Assembly: GCF_000964545.1 (NCBI RefSeq)
Contig: NZ_BBVD01000005.1
Span: forward strand, 62,001 to 126,000
From: Comamonas thiooxydans
GTDB lineage: Bacteria > Pseudomonadota > Gammaproteobacteria > Burkholderiales > Burkholderiaceae_C
Reading direction: 5' to 3'
DNA: 64,000 bases
In this document: one piece after another, positions 25,673 through 32,702 of the stretch
Numbering within the stretch: position 1 is the first letter of the stretch
Layout of the letters: each line of letters opens with the position of its first letter
Program-made: the position numbers and the translations under genes
The notes under the pieces: model-generated
Databases searched by the model: none
The model's input: the letters and a program-made list of their open reading frames with translations, nothing else
What the model was told of the DNA's origin: nothing

Positions 25673-27043
25673 ATGACCCCAAGCGCGACGACCATTTCGG
25701 GCGCAACGCCCAGGCAGGACACCAGCCACAACATCGATGCAGACAACGCACTGTATGCCAAGGTCAGTTGGCGGCTGCTGCCCCTGCTGCTGATCTGCTA
25801 CATGGTCGCCTACCTGGACCGCATCAACATCGGCTACGCCCAGATCCAGATGAAACAGACGCTGGACTTCGGCGACGCCGCCTACGGCTTTGGTGCAGGT
25901 CTGTTCTTCATCGGCTACTTTCTGTTTGAAGTGCCCAGCAATCTGCTGCTGGAGAAGATAGGCACGCGCAAGACGCTGATGCGCATCATGCTGGTCTGGG
26001 GCGTCATCGCCACCGCCATGGCCTGGGTCTCCACTCCCATGCAGTTCTATGTAGCGCGTTTTCTGCTGGGCGCCTTCGAAGCCGGCTTCTTTCCCGGCGT
26101 CATTCTCTACTTCACCTACTGGTATCCCTCGGCACGCCGCGGCCGCGTGATCTCCATCTTTCTCTCAGCCGTCATGGCCATGGCGATTGCGGCCGGCCCG
26201 TTGTGCGGCGCCATTCTCAAATATATGGATGGCATCGACGGTCTGCATGGCTGGCAGTGGCTGTTTCTCATCCAGGGTCCTCCCGCCTGCATTCTGGGTC
26301 TGATCCTCTACTTCTATCTGCAGGACAAGCCAGCCGACGCGAAATGGCTGACAGACGCCGAAAAAGCGCGCCTGCAACACAACATCGCCAACGACGGCGG
26401 CCAAGTTGCTCATCATGGCGGCCACGGGCACAAGGCGGCCCACAGCAGCGCCACTCTGGGCCAGTTGCTGCACGACCCCAAGGTCTATGCCCTGTCACTC
26501 GTGTATTTCATGATGCACGGTGCCACCTATCTGTTTGTCTTCTGGATGCCCACCGTGATTCAGGGCCTGGGTGTGCAGGACGTGCTGCATGTCGGAATCT
26601 ACTCGGCCATTCCCTTTGTCGCAGGCTTCTTCGGCATGATTGCCTTCGGTGCCAGCTCCGACCGGTTCCGCGACCGTCGCTGGCATTTGTTCATCGCCAC
26701 CGGCATGGCCATTGCCGGCCTGATCGTCACCCTGCAGATGCACGGCCATCTTGAGGGCTCGCTGATTGCCCTGGCCTTCACGCTGATCGGACTTGCGGCC
26801 CTGCCCCCGCTGTTCTTTGCCCTGGTCAGCGACTATCTGCCGCCGGCCGTAGCCGCCGGCGGCATAGCGCTCATCAGCAGCCTGGGCAACCTGGGCTCGG
26901 CCGCCAGCCCCACGCTGGCCGGCCTGCTGACCCAGCACACAGGCAACAGGCACTACAGCATCTATCTCGTGCTGGTCATGCTGATCCTCTCGGCGCTGGT
27001 GCTGATGGTGGCAGTGCGCGACTCCAAGACCAGGCGCGGCTAA
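25673..27043 (+). CDS. MFS transporter, anion:cation symporter (ACS) family
   Basis: A 456-residue inner-membrane transporter with 12 helices. ACS-family motifs are clear: KVSWRLLPLLLICYMVAYLD in TM1, YLDRINIGYAQ, GYFLFEVPSNLLLEKIG in TM2, and ARFLLGAFEAGFFPG in TM4. A His-rich loop, HHGGHGHKAAH, lies in the central cytoplasmic region. Relatives import organic anions such as phthalate, tartrate, glucarate or hydroxy-aromatic acids, and none can be preferred. ATG 25673 follows AAGAGACAAGC. There is no catabolic gene beside it; it is convergent with the GFA gene. Confidence 0.87.
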   Translation: MTPSATTISGATPRQDTSHNIDADNALYAKVSWRLLPLLLICYMVAYLDRINIGYAQIQMKQTLDFGDAAYGFGAGLFFIGYFLFEVPSNLLLEKIGTRKTLMRIMLVWGVIATAMAWVSTPMQFYVARFLLGAFEAGFFPGVILYFTYWYPSARRGRVISIFLSAVMAMAIAAGPLCGAILKYMDGIDGLHGWQWLFLIQGPPACILGLILYFYLQDKPADAKWLTDAEKARLQHNIANDGGQVAHHGGHGHKAAHSSATLGQLLHDPKVYALSLVYFMMHGATYLFVFWMPTVIQGLGVQDVLHVGIYSAIPFVAGFFGMIAFGASSDRFRDRRWHLFIATGMAIAGLIVTLQMHGHLEGSLIALAFTLIGLAALPPLFFALVSDYLPPAVAAGGIALISSLGNLGSAASPTLAGLLTQHTGNRHYSIYLVLVMLILSALVLMVAVRDSKTRRG

Positions 27044-27140
27044 GCCATGCCCGGCGCGCTTGCCAGGCAGCGCCCGACCCGGATTCATCTGGCTGGCTGA
27101 TTCGATGCTGAACGCAGAAAATTCATTAAAAACGACCGCC

Positions 27141-27175
27141 AACGCTTACCTGTAAAGCGTTAGAAGCTATCAAAA
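27141..27175 (+). repeat. Dispersed small repeat, copy 1
   Basis: AACGCTT/AAGCGTT inverted arms (27141-27147 with 27155-27161) followed by AGAAGCTATCAAAA. It lies between the convergent MFS and GFA genes and is about 85% identical over 35 nt to the copy at 44881. Confidence 0.65.
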
Positions 27176-27652
27176 TCATTCCTCAAGCTGTGCTTTGGCC
27201 AAGGGGTTCGCCTTGTAACTCAGCCAGCCTGCCACTACAGACTTGCCCGCAGCAGCGCCTGCGCGGCGGTCACTGGGGTGCGAGCGCCCCTCGCTCACCA
27301 CCACTTCGGCAAAGTCAAACGGGCTCATGCCCGCTATGCAAGCCACATTCACACCATACTGATGCGGCGAGGAGCGTCGCTGATGGAAGGTATAGATGCC
27401 GCAATGCTTGCAAAAGAAATGCTTGGCCTGCCCGGTGTTGAACTGGTAGAGCGTCAGCGCATCCTGTCCCTGCAGCACCTCGATTCCGCTCAAACCAGCC
27501 GACACCGCCACGGCCCCGCGCATGCGGCAAAACGAACAATTGCAGCGCCGCGCGGTGTTCAGGCCGTCGCTGAGCAGCACAGTAAAGCGCACTGTGCCGC
27601 AGTGGCAGGCGGCTTGGAGCGGTCGGGGAAAATCGCGGCTGGGGCTAAGCAT
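27176..27652 (-). CDS. GFA-family (glutathione-dependent formaldehyde-activating-like) protein
   Basis: A 158-residue zinc-binding protein of the GFA/CENP-V fold. Cys ligand motifs are ACHCGTVRF near the start, CNCSFC and KHCGIYTFHQ in the middle. Related proteins bind glutathione adducts, but most family members are uncharacterised and the formaldehyde role should not be assumed. ATG 27652 has TGGAGAC upstream. The gene lies directly downstream of hipA on the same strand. Two HipB-type palindromes lie in its upstream region at 27771 and 27823, so it may be under HipB control. Confidence 0.82.
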   Translation of the reverse strand: MLSPSRDFPRPLQAACHCGTVRFTVLLSDGLNTARRCNCSFCRMRGAVAVSAGLSGIEVLQGQDALTLYQFNTGQAKHFFCKHCGIYTFHQRRSSPHQYGVNVACIAGMSPFDFAEVVVSEGRSHPSDRRAGAAAGKSVVAGWLSYKANPLAKAQLEE

Positions 27653-27728
27653 GGGTTTGTCTCCATCAATACGGTTCTTATATGGCTGGCGCTGAATCAA
27701 CGGCATCCAATATCGGTCAAATCAAGCT

Positions 27729-27760
27729 CAAGCGCTCATGCAACAAGCGCAAGAAGCTAT
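27729..27760 (+). repeat. Dispersed small repeat, copy 2
   Basis: A diverged copy reading CAAGCGCT ... AAGAAGCTAT. It lies in the GFA gene's upstream region, beside the first palindrome of the hip module. Confidence 0.5.
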
Positions 27761-27770
27761 GAATCTTAAA

Positions 27771-27790
27771 AATTTCCCGATCAGGAAATT
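27771..27790. promoter_or_regulatory. Palindrome A, downstream side of hipA
   Basis: AATTTCC-CGATCA-GGAAATT, a 20-nt imperfect palindrome. Its reverse complement agrees over 19 nt with palindrome A' at 29525-29543. It is a probable HipB operator. Confidence 0.65.
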
Positions 27791-27822
27791 TTTAACTTGC
27801 CGCAACTAATTTAAATACATAC

Positions 27823-27836
27823 TTCCCGTTCGGGAA
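27823..27836. promoter_or_regulatory. Palindrome B, downstream side of hipA
   Basis: TTCCCG-TT-CGGGAA, centred 49 bp from palindrome A. It shares 17 nt (TTCCCGTTCGGGAAATT) with palindrome B' upstream of hipB. It is a probable HipB operator. Confidence 0.65.
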
Positions 27837-27887
27837 ATTTAACTGGCATCGCGGCGCTCCGATCTAGGTGTGAAATCACGCGTGTGC

Positions 27888-29186
27888 TCAGGCCAAGCGC
27901 CTCAGTGTCAAGGCGCAGCGCTGCTCTATCAGCTGCACGATCTGCGTCACCACGGCATTGCCCGCAAAACCATGCGGTGGCGCGGCCTGCAGCTTGCGCG
28001 CGGCAGCGGGTAGTTCGTTCGCCAGCTGCTGCAAACGCTTGCGCGTCGCCGCCTTGGCAAGGCCTGCTTCTTCCGCAAACTGCTCCCAGTGCCTGGCCTC
28101 CAGCTCGCTGAACTTGTATTTGCTGCCAATCTTCATTGCCATCTTGGGCGCCAGCTGGGGGTAAATCGCCGTAGCCAGCAGGTCGTAGAACGGTGCCAGC
28201 ACAGGCGCCCTTCCTCCATAAAGCAGCGAGAAATTCTTGCCATGTGCGTCATGGTTGCCGATCAGGGCATTGAAGATCACCCCATCCAGCAGCCGCAGCA
28301 CCTGCGGCGCGCTGGGGCGGGTCACGCTGCGCGCCAAGGCAAAGCATTGCGCCAGGCCCGGCCCGCCCTCGTTCTGGTACTTCAGCTCGGGCACCACGCC
28401 CAGCGCCTGGCAAAAGTCTTCCTGGTGCAGACGTTGCAGCTGCGCTTGGCCCTGCGCATCGTCCTTCAGCACCCGGTCATAGCGCTCCACCAGCAAAAAC
28501 GAGCGACCCAGCACGCTATGGATTCGGGCATTGGCAGGCCTCAGCCCCATGACCTCAGCCAGCAGCATGCAAAAGCCTTCATTGGCCACGCTATCCTCCA
28601 CAGCATGAATGGCGGGCTTCAAGATATGCGAGCTGGGCGCGCCATTGCGCGGCAGGCCAATCCGCACTACTCCTGGATCGCTCTCGTCCACCACCACGGG
28701 CAGCTTGTCCTGCGCCCCGGCCAGCGACAGCCGCAGCCCGTCATCTCCCGCCAGCATGGGGCGGCGCGGCAGCTCGTCCAGCAAGGCGAGCAGCTTTTGA
28801 TCGCTGAGCCACTCCACATCACCCGGTACCCCGGTCGCCCCAGCCCCGTTAGTCTGCGGCAAGGCCTGCCCAGGTTCCAGAAAGGTCACCGCACCCGCGC
28901 ATTCGCCGCCAATATGGTCCAGCAGCGCAAAATCGTTCTGGCCCGACACCTGAAACTGCTGCGCAATCAGGCGTCGCATCTGCCCCTCAGGCAGCAGACC
29001 AGCAAAGAATGGCCGGGTCTGGTGATCGCCAAAGGGCTCAGCCTGCAGCGGCAGCGACTGCGATAAAGCCGTGGCCTGCGGCTGTGCCAGCCAGTCCGTC
29101 GCATAGGCAAAGCTCAGCCGCCCATGCACCAGCGACAGGCTGCCGACGCGCCGGTCAAACAGCCAGACTTCGAGTTCATGCGTCAT
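27888..29186 (-). CDS. hipA: HipA-family serine/threonine kinase toxin
   Basis: A 432-residue HipA-type kinase, the toxin of a type II toxin-antitoxin pair. It has the N-terminal couple_hipA region (about residues 4-100: VWLFDRRVGSLSL, FFAGLLPEG) and the kinase lobe. Catalytic ALIGNHDAHGKNFSLL and the metal-binding APFYDLLAT are intact. SLAGAQDKLP is the glycine-rich loop holding the regulatory Ser region. E. coli HipA phosphorylates glutamyl-tRNA synthetase; the target here is unknown. ATG 29186 overlaps the antitoxin gene by 11 nt. Residues for activity look complete, so the toxin is probably functional. Confidence 0.9.
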   Translation of the reverse strand: MTHELEVWLFDRRVGSLSLVHGRLSFAYATDWLAQPQATALSQSLPLQAEPFGDHQTRPFFAGLLPEGQMRRLIAQQFQVSGQNDFALLDHIGGECAGAVTFLEPGQALPQTNGAGATGVPGDVEWLSDQKLLALLDELPRRPMLAGDDGLRLSLAGAQDKLPVVVDESDPGVVRIGLPRNGAPSSHILKPAIHAVEDSVANEGFCMLLAEVMGLRPANARIHSVLGRSFLLVERYDRVLKDDAQGQAQLQRLHQEDFCQALGVVPELKYQNEGGPGLAQCFALARSVTRPSAPQVLRLLDGVIFNALIGNHDAHGKNFSLLYGGRAPVLAPFYDLLATAIYPQLAPKMAMKIGSKYKFSELEARHWEQFAEEAGLAKAATRKRLQQLANELPAAARKLQAAPPHGFAGNAVVTQIVQLIEQRCALTLRRLA

Positions 29187-29457
29187 GGTCTGCGCCCTCC
29201 GTTGCTGCGGCAGCCTGGCCTGCCCCGTCTTCATGCGCCGCTTCCGGCAAGCCGCCCAACTGCAACTCTCCCCCCAGCGCATCGATCACCCGCAGCACAT
29301 GCTCCAGCCGCACCGTGGGCTTGCCCGACTCCAGATCCACAATAAACCGCGTGCCCACGCCTGCGGCCAAGGCAAGCTGCGGCTGGGTCAGCCCCAGCTG
29401 TTTGCGGGCGATGCGCAGGGCCGTGCCCAGTTGGTCGGTGGTGTGGATGGTGGACAT
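29176..29457 (-). CDS. hipB: HipB-family antitoxin, helix-turn-helix repressor
   Basis: A 93-residue Xre-type DNA-binding protein. The helix-turn-helix is at about residues 12-66 (GTALRIARKQLGLTQPQLALAAGVG with a recognition helix running into FIVDLESGK). The C-terminus is acidic/Ala-rich and ends GADHDA. It should neutralise HipA and repress its own operon through the two palindromes upstream (29478 and 29526). Start ATG 29457 is the first ATG directly before the domain; frames further upstream run through the palindromes. Antitoxin-first order and overlap with the toxin gene are typical. Confidence 0.9.
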   Translation of the reverse strand: MSTIHTTDQLGTALRIARKQLGLTQPQLALAAGVGTRFIVDLESGKPTVRLEHVLRVIDALGGELQLGGLPEAAHEDGAGQAAAATEGADHDA

Positions 29458-29477
29458 AAGGCGGTCTAGATTGAAAA

Positions 29478-29491
29478 TTCCCGTTCGGGAA
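29478..29491. promoter_or_regulatory. Palindrome B', hipB upstream
   Basis: TTCCCG-TT-CGGGAA, 21 nt before the hipB start codon, the probable autoregulatory operator. It shares 17 nt with palindrome B on the other side of the module. Confidence 0.75.
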
Positions 29492-29525
29492 ATTATGAAG
29501 CAGAGCATGCAGAAAAGGAATCAAT

Positions 29526-29543
29526 ATTTCCTGATCGGGAAAT
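29526..29543. promoter_or_regulatory. Palindrome A', hipB upstream
   Basis: ATTTCC-TGATCG-GGAAAT, centred 50 bp from palindrome B'. It is the reverse-complement partner of palindrome A. Confidence 0.7.
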
Positions 29544-29597
29544 TCATTGACAGACAAGCTCAAGCACCAACGCCAAAAATTCAAGATAAAACAGGCT

Positions 29598-29634
29598 CCA
29601 GCGCTTATGCATCATGCGCTGGCAGCTATCAAAA
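29598..29634 (+). repeat. Dispersed small repeat, copy 3
   Basis: CCAGCGC/GCGCTGG arms followed by CAGCTATCAAAA. It lies in the 320-nt gap between hipB and lpdA. Confidence 0.6.
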
Positions 29635-29693
29635 CTAGTCTAAGCGCCCAAAGCAGCACGATCACAGATGGAAAATTGAGAATCAGTCGGTCT

Positions 29694-29725
29694 CAAGCAC
29701 TTATGTAGCGAGCACAAGCAGCTAT
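29694..29725 (+). repeat. Dispersed small repeat, copy 4
   Basis: A diverged copy: CAAGCACTTATG ... CAAGCAGCTAT. It lies just before the lpdA terminator. Confidence 0.5.
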
Positions 29726-29736
29726 GGAAATATAAA

Positions 29737-29760
29737 AAAGGCAGCCCGAAGGCTGCCTTT
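29737..29760 (-). terminator. Intrinsic terminator of the pyruvate dehydrogenase locus
   Basis: A 10-bp perfect stem AAAGGCAGCC/GGCTGCCTTT with tetraloop. On the minus strand it is followed by TTTTATA, 20 nt past the lpdA stop codon. Confidence 0.9.
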
Positions 29761-29780
29761 GTTTTAAGCAAGCGAAACGC

Positions 29781-31619
29781 TCACTTACGTGCGGGTGGCA
29801 CGTCCGTGCAGGAACCATGCGCCACTTCCGCCGCCATGCCGATGGACTCGCCCAGCGTGGGGTGCGGGTGGATGGTCTTGCCGATGTCCACCGTGTCGGC
29901 GCCCATTTCGATGGCCAGGGCGATTTCACCGATCATGTCGCCAGCGTGCGTGCCGACCATGCCGCCGCCCAGGATGCGGCCATGGCCGTGGGCCTCAGGG
30001 GAATCGTCAAACAGCAGCTTGGTAAAGCCTTCATCGCGGCCGTTGGCGATGGCGCGGCCGGAGGCAGCCCAAGGGAACAGGCCCTTCTTGACCTTGATGC
30101 CTTGTGCCTTGGCCTGGTCTTCGGTCAGACCCACCCATGCCACTTCGGGGTCGGTGTAGGCGACCGAAGGAATCACGCGGGCGTTGAAGGCAGCGGAAGC
30201 CAGTTCCTTGTTGCCTTGCAGCTCGCCAGCGATGACTTCAGCGGCCACATGCGCTTCGTGCACGGCCTTGTGCGCCAACATGGGCTGGCCCACGATGTCG
30301 CCAATCGCGAAGATGTTGGGCACGTTGGTGCGCATCTGGATATCGACGTCGATGAAGCCGCGGTCGGTCACGGCCACGCCAGCCTTGTCGGCGCTGATCT
30401 TCTTGCCATTGGGCGTGCGGCCCACGGCTTGCAGAACCAGGTCGTAGGTCTGGGGTTCAGGCACGGTGACGCCGTCCTTGGCAGGAGCGAACGTGACCTT
30501 GATGCCTTCGGGCGTGGCTTCGGCACCCACGGTCTTGGTGTTGACCATGATGTTGTCGAAGCGTGGCGCGTTCATCTTTTGCCAGACCTTGACCAGGTCG
30601 CGGTCAGCGCCTTGCATCAGGCCGTCCATCATCTCCACCACGTCCAGGCGTGCACCCAGCGTGGAGTAGACGGTGCCCATTTCCAGGCCGATGATGCCGC
30701 CGCCCAGAATCAGCATGCGCTTGGGCACTTCCTTCAGGTCCAGAGCGCCGGTGGAATCGACCACGCGGGGATCCTTGGGCATGAAGGGCAGGTGCACGGC
30801 TTGCGAGCCCGCAGCGATGATGGCGTTCTTGAACTGAACGATCTTCTTGCTGCCGGTCTTTTCCTGGCCGGAACCGGTGGTTTCTTCGACTTCGATGTGG
30901 TTGGCAGACACGAAGTTGCCGTAGCCACGCACGACGGTGACCTTGCGCATCTTGGCCATCTGGCCCAGACCGCCGGTCAGCTTGCCGATGACCTTTTCCT
31001 TGTGGCCGCGCAGCTGGTCGATGTTGACTTCGGGAGCGGCAAACTTCACGCCGGCCACTTCCAGGTGCTTGACCTCGTCCATCACGGCAGCCACGTGCAG
31101 CAGCGCCTTGGATGGGATGCAACCCACGTTCAGGCAAACGCCGCCCAGGGTGGCGTAGCGCTCGACCAGCACGACCTTGAGGCCCAGGTCGGCGGCGCGG
31201 AAGGCTGCGGAGTAGCCGCCAGGGCCACCGCCCAGAACGACCACGTCGCAGTCCATGTCCACAGTGCCGGCAAAGTTGCTGGCGACGGGAGCTGGAGCGG
31301 CAGCCACGGGGGCCGCCACAGGTGCTGGAGCGGCTGCGGCGGGTGCAGGGGCGGCGGCCTGTGCAGGTGCGGCAGCACCGGCTGCCACTTCCAGCGACAG
31401 CACGACGGAGCCTTCGGCAACCTTGTCACCGACCTTGACCTTGATTTCCTTCACGACGCCGGCGTGGCTGGAAGGGATTTCCATGGAAGCCTTGTCGCTC
31501 TCCACGGTAATAAGGGACTGGTCCACGGACACGGTGTCGCCAGCGTTGACCAGCAGTTCGATCACGCCCACTTCGGCGAAGTCGCCAATGTTAGGCACCT
31601 TGATATCGATGAGGCTCAT
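29781..31619 (-). CDS. lpdA: Dihydrolipoyl dehydrogenase (E3) with N-terminal lipoyl domain
   Basis: A 612-residue FAD/NAD disulfide oxidoreductase that reoxidises dihydrolipoamide in the pyruvate dehydrogenase complex. Residues 1-80 are a lipoyl domain with VESDKASMEIP holding the lipoylated Lys. An Ala/Pro-rich linker runs from about 85 to 125. The E3 body starts with the FAD loop VVLGGGPGGYSAAF, and GGVCLNVGCIPSKAL carries the redox-active Cys pair. The NAD fold GGGIIGLEMG and a C-terminal HAHGRILGGGMVG-type segment follow; the catalytic His region HAGD is present. Lipoyl-E3 fusions are typical of betaproteobacteria. ATG 31619 follows AGGAGCG. It lies 92 nt after the unknown gene. Confidence 0.95.
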   Translation of the reverse strand: MSLIDIKVPNIGDFAEVGVIELLVNAGDTVSVDQSLITVESDKASMEIPSSHAGVVKEIKVKVGDKVAEGSVVLSLEVAAGAAAPAQAAAPAPAAAAPAPVAAPVAAAPAPVASNFAGTVDMDCDVVVLGGGPGGYSAAFRAADLGLKVVLVERYATLGGVCLNVGCIPSKALLHVAAVMDEVKHLEVAGVKFAAPEVNIDQLRGHKEKVIGKLTGGLGQMAKMRKVTVVRGYGNFVSANHIEVEETTGSGQEKTGSKKIVQFKNAIIAAGSQAVHLPFMPKDPRVVDSTGALDLKEVPKRMLILGGGIIGLEMGTVYSTLGARLDVVEMMDGLMQGADRDLVKVWQKMNAPRFDNIMVNTKTVGAEATPEGIKVTFAPAKDGVTVPEPQTYDLVLQAVGRTPNGKKISADKAGVAVTDRGFIDVDIQMRTNVPNIFAIGDIVGQPMLAHKAVHEAHVAAEVIAGELQGNKELASAAFNARVIPSVAYTDPEVAWVGLTEDQAKAQGIKVKKGLFPWAASGRAIANGRDEGFTKLLFDDSPEAHGHGRILGGGMVGTHAGDMIGEIALAIEMGADTVDIGKTIHPHPTLGESIGMAAEVAHGSCTDVPPARK

Positions 31620-31711
31620 ATGCGCTCCTATCTTGGTTTTTGTCTCTGTGCCACCTGAAGAATCAGGCAGCAAAAACGGTTTTTCTCGGTTTGAAGCCGG
31701 ACGGTGACGCC

Positions 31712-32596
31712 TTAGCTCCAATCAAAGGTCTGCAGCACGGTGCGGCTTTGTGGCTCGTAGAACATCAGAATTTCGCAGTCGCTACCGGTGAACTCGTTGG
31801 CATAGGTGCTGGTGATGAACTCGAACGCAGCGCCCGTTTCCGGGTGGATGGGGTGAATGCCGTCATCCGTACCAATGTCGCTGAGCAGTGGGTTGGTCAG
31901 ATTGCTCCAATTACCACCCCATGCAGGCCCGCCCAGCACACCGAGCAGATAGCGACCTGAAGTGGAGTCATAGCAATCCGTGCCTGGCTCATACAAGGGC
32001 AGCTTGGCAACTTCAGCAGCGTCATCCCAGGGCTTGGCAGCATTCCAGCCATGGGCCAGAAAGTCCCGCCTGGCCTGCCCATATGCCGCGTGCTGGGTTG
32101 CGTAATGCAACTCCATCACATCGCGCCATGAGTACTTGGCCCCGTGGTGCAGTTCAAACGGCGGCTCCACGCCCAGTTTGACCAGTTCACGATGCTGGGT
32201 GCGCACCTCGCGCCAGTCGAGCGATTTTTCCGCCCAGTCGGCCCGATCCTGCTCCAGCATGAAGTAGCGCCAGTCACCCAGCAACTCGTACCTGCCTTGT
32301 TCGTTGAGCTTGAAAGCCAGCCAGTCAGGCTTGAGCAGCGCATTGCCAAACTCCTCGCCTCCCCACTCCCCGACTTGCCCTTCGTAGGGCTCGCAAGGGG
32401 CGACGAGATGAATCGGCCCGCTCCAGGCATCGTCGAGCAAGGCCAGATCGATGGTGACCAGCGGCAGAAAATGCCGCGCGTACTTCTCGACCGGCTCGGC
32501 GAAGACGTCAGACGCATCCGGAAAGGGCCGGATACCGGGGATGACGCCACGCAGATGCTCGATGGGATGCTGTCTCAGGTTCTTCATCTCACTCAT
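31712..32596 (-). CDS. Hypothetical protein between aceF and lpdA
   Basis: A 294-residue soluble protein with no signal peptide and no recognised family. It is rich in Trp, Tyr, His and Asp. The late stretch LLGVLGGPAWGGNWSNL recalls the DUF1963/YwqG style of Trp-Gly repeats, but the match is too loose to name. The start is uncertain: ATG 32596 or 32587, neither with a strong ribosome site. It sits in the pyruvate dehydrogenase locus between aceF and lpdA, 106 nt after aceF and past a strong hairpin, so its expression could differ from the enzyme genes. A role in the complex is not implied by sequence. Confidence 0.7.
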   Translation of the reverse strand: MSEMKNLRQHPIEHLRGVIPGIRPFPDASDVFAEPVEKYARHFLPLVTIDLALLDDAWSGPIHLVAPCEPYEGQVGEWGGEEFGNALLKPDWLAFKLNEQGRYELLGDWRYFMLEQDRADWAEKSLDWREVRTQHRELVKLGVEPPFELHHGAKYSWRDVMELHYATQHAAYGQARRDFLAHGWNAAKPWDDAAEVAKLPLYEPGTDCYDSTSGRYLLGVLGGPAWGGNWSNLTNPLLSDIGTDDGIHPIHPETGAAFEFITSTYANEFTGSDCEILMFYEPQSRTVLQTFDWS

Positions 32597-32630
32597 GGAC
32601 TGGCAAGGTGAAGCGCAAGGCATCTAAAAA

Positions 32631-32662
32631 GATAGCTACTTGCGCAGTTCAGATAAGCGCTA
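32631..32662 (-). repeat. Dispersed small repeat, copy 5
   Basis: Minus-orientation copy: GATAGCTACTTGCGC ... AAGCGCTA. It lies between aceF and the next gene, adjacent to a hairpin. Confidence 0.6.
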
Positions 32663-32690
32663 CAGGCCGATTTCGCTAAAAATCGGCCTG
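32663..32690 (-). terminator. Hairpin downstream of aceF
   Basis: An 11-bp perfect stem CAGGCCGATTT/AAATCGGCCTG with a 6-nt loop, 12 nt past the aceF stop. There is no T-run, so it more likely protects the aceEF mRNA end or attenuates read-through into the downstream genes than terminates fully. Confidence 0.55.
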
Positions 32691-32702
32691 CTTGTCAGCT
32701 GC

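Noticed and set aside
31280..31400. Tandem repeat DNA in the lpdA and aceF linkers
   Set aside because: These are Ala/Pro/Val interdomain linkers of lipoyl proteins, a normal feature of E2/E3, not an independent repeat.
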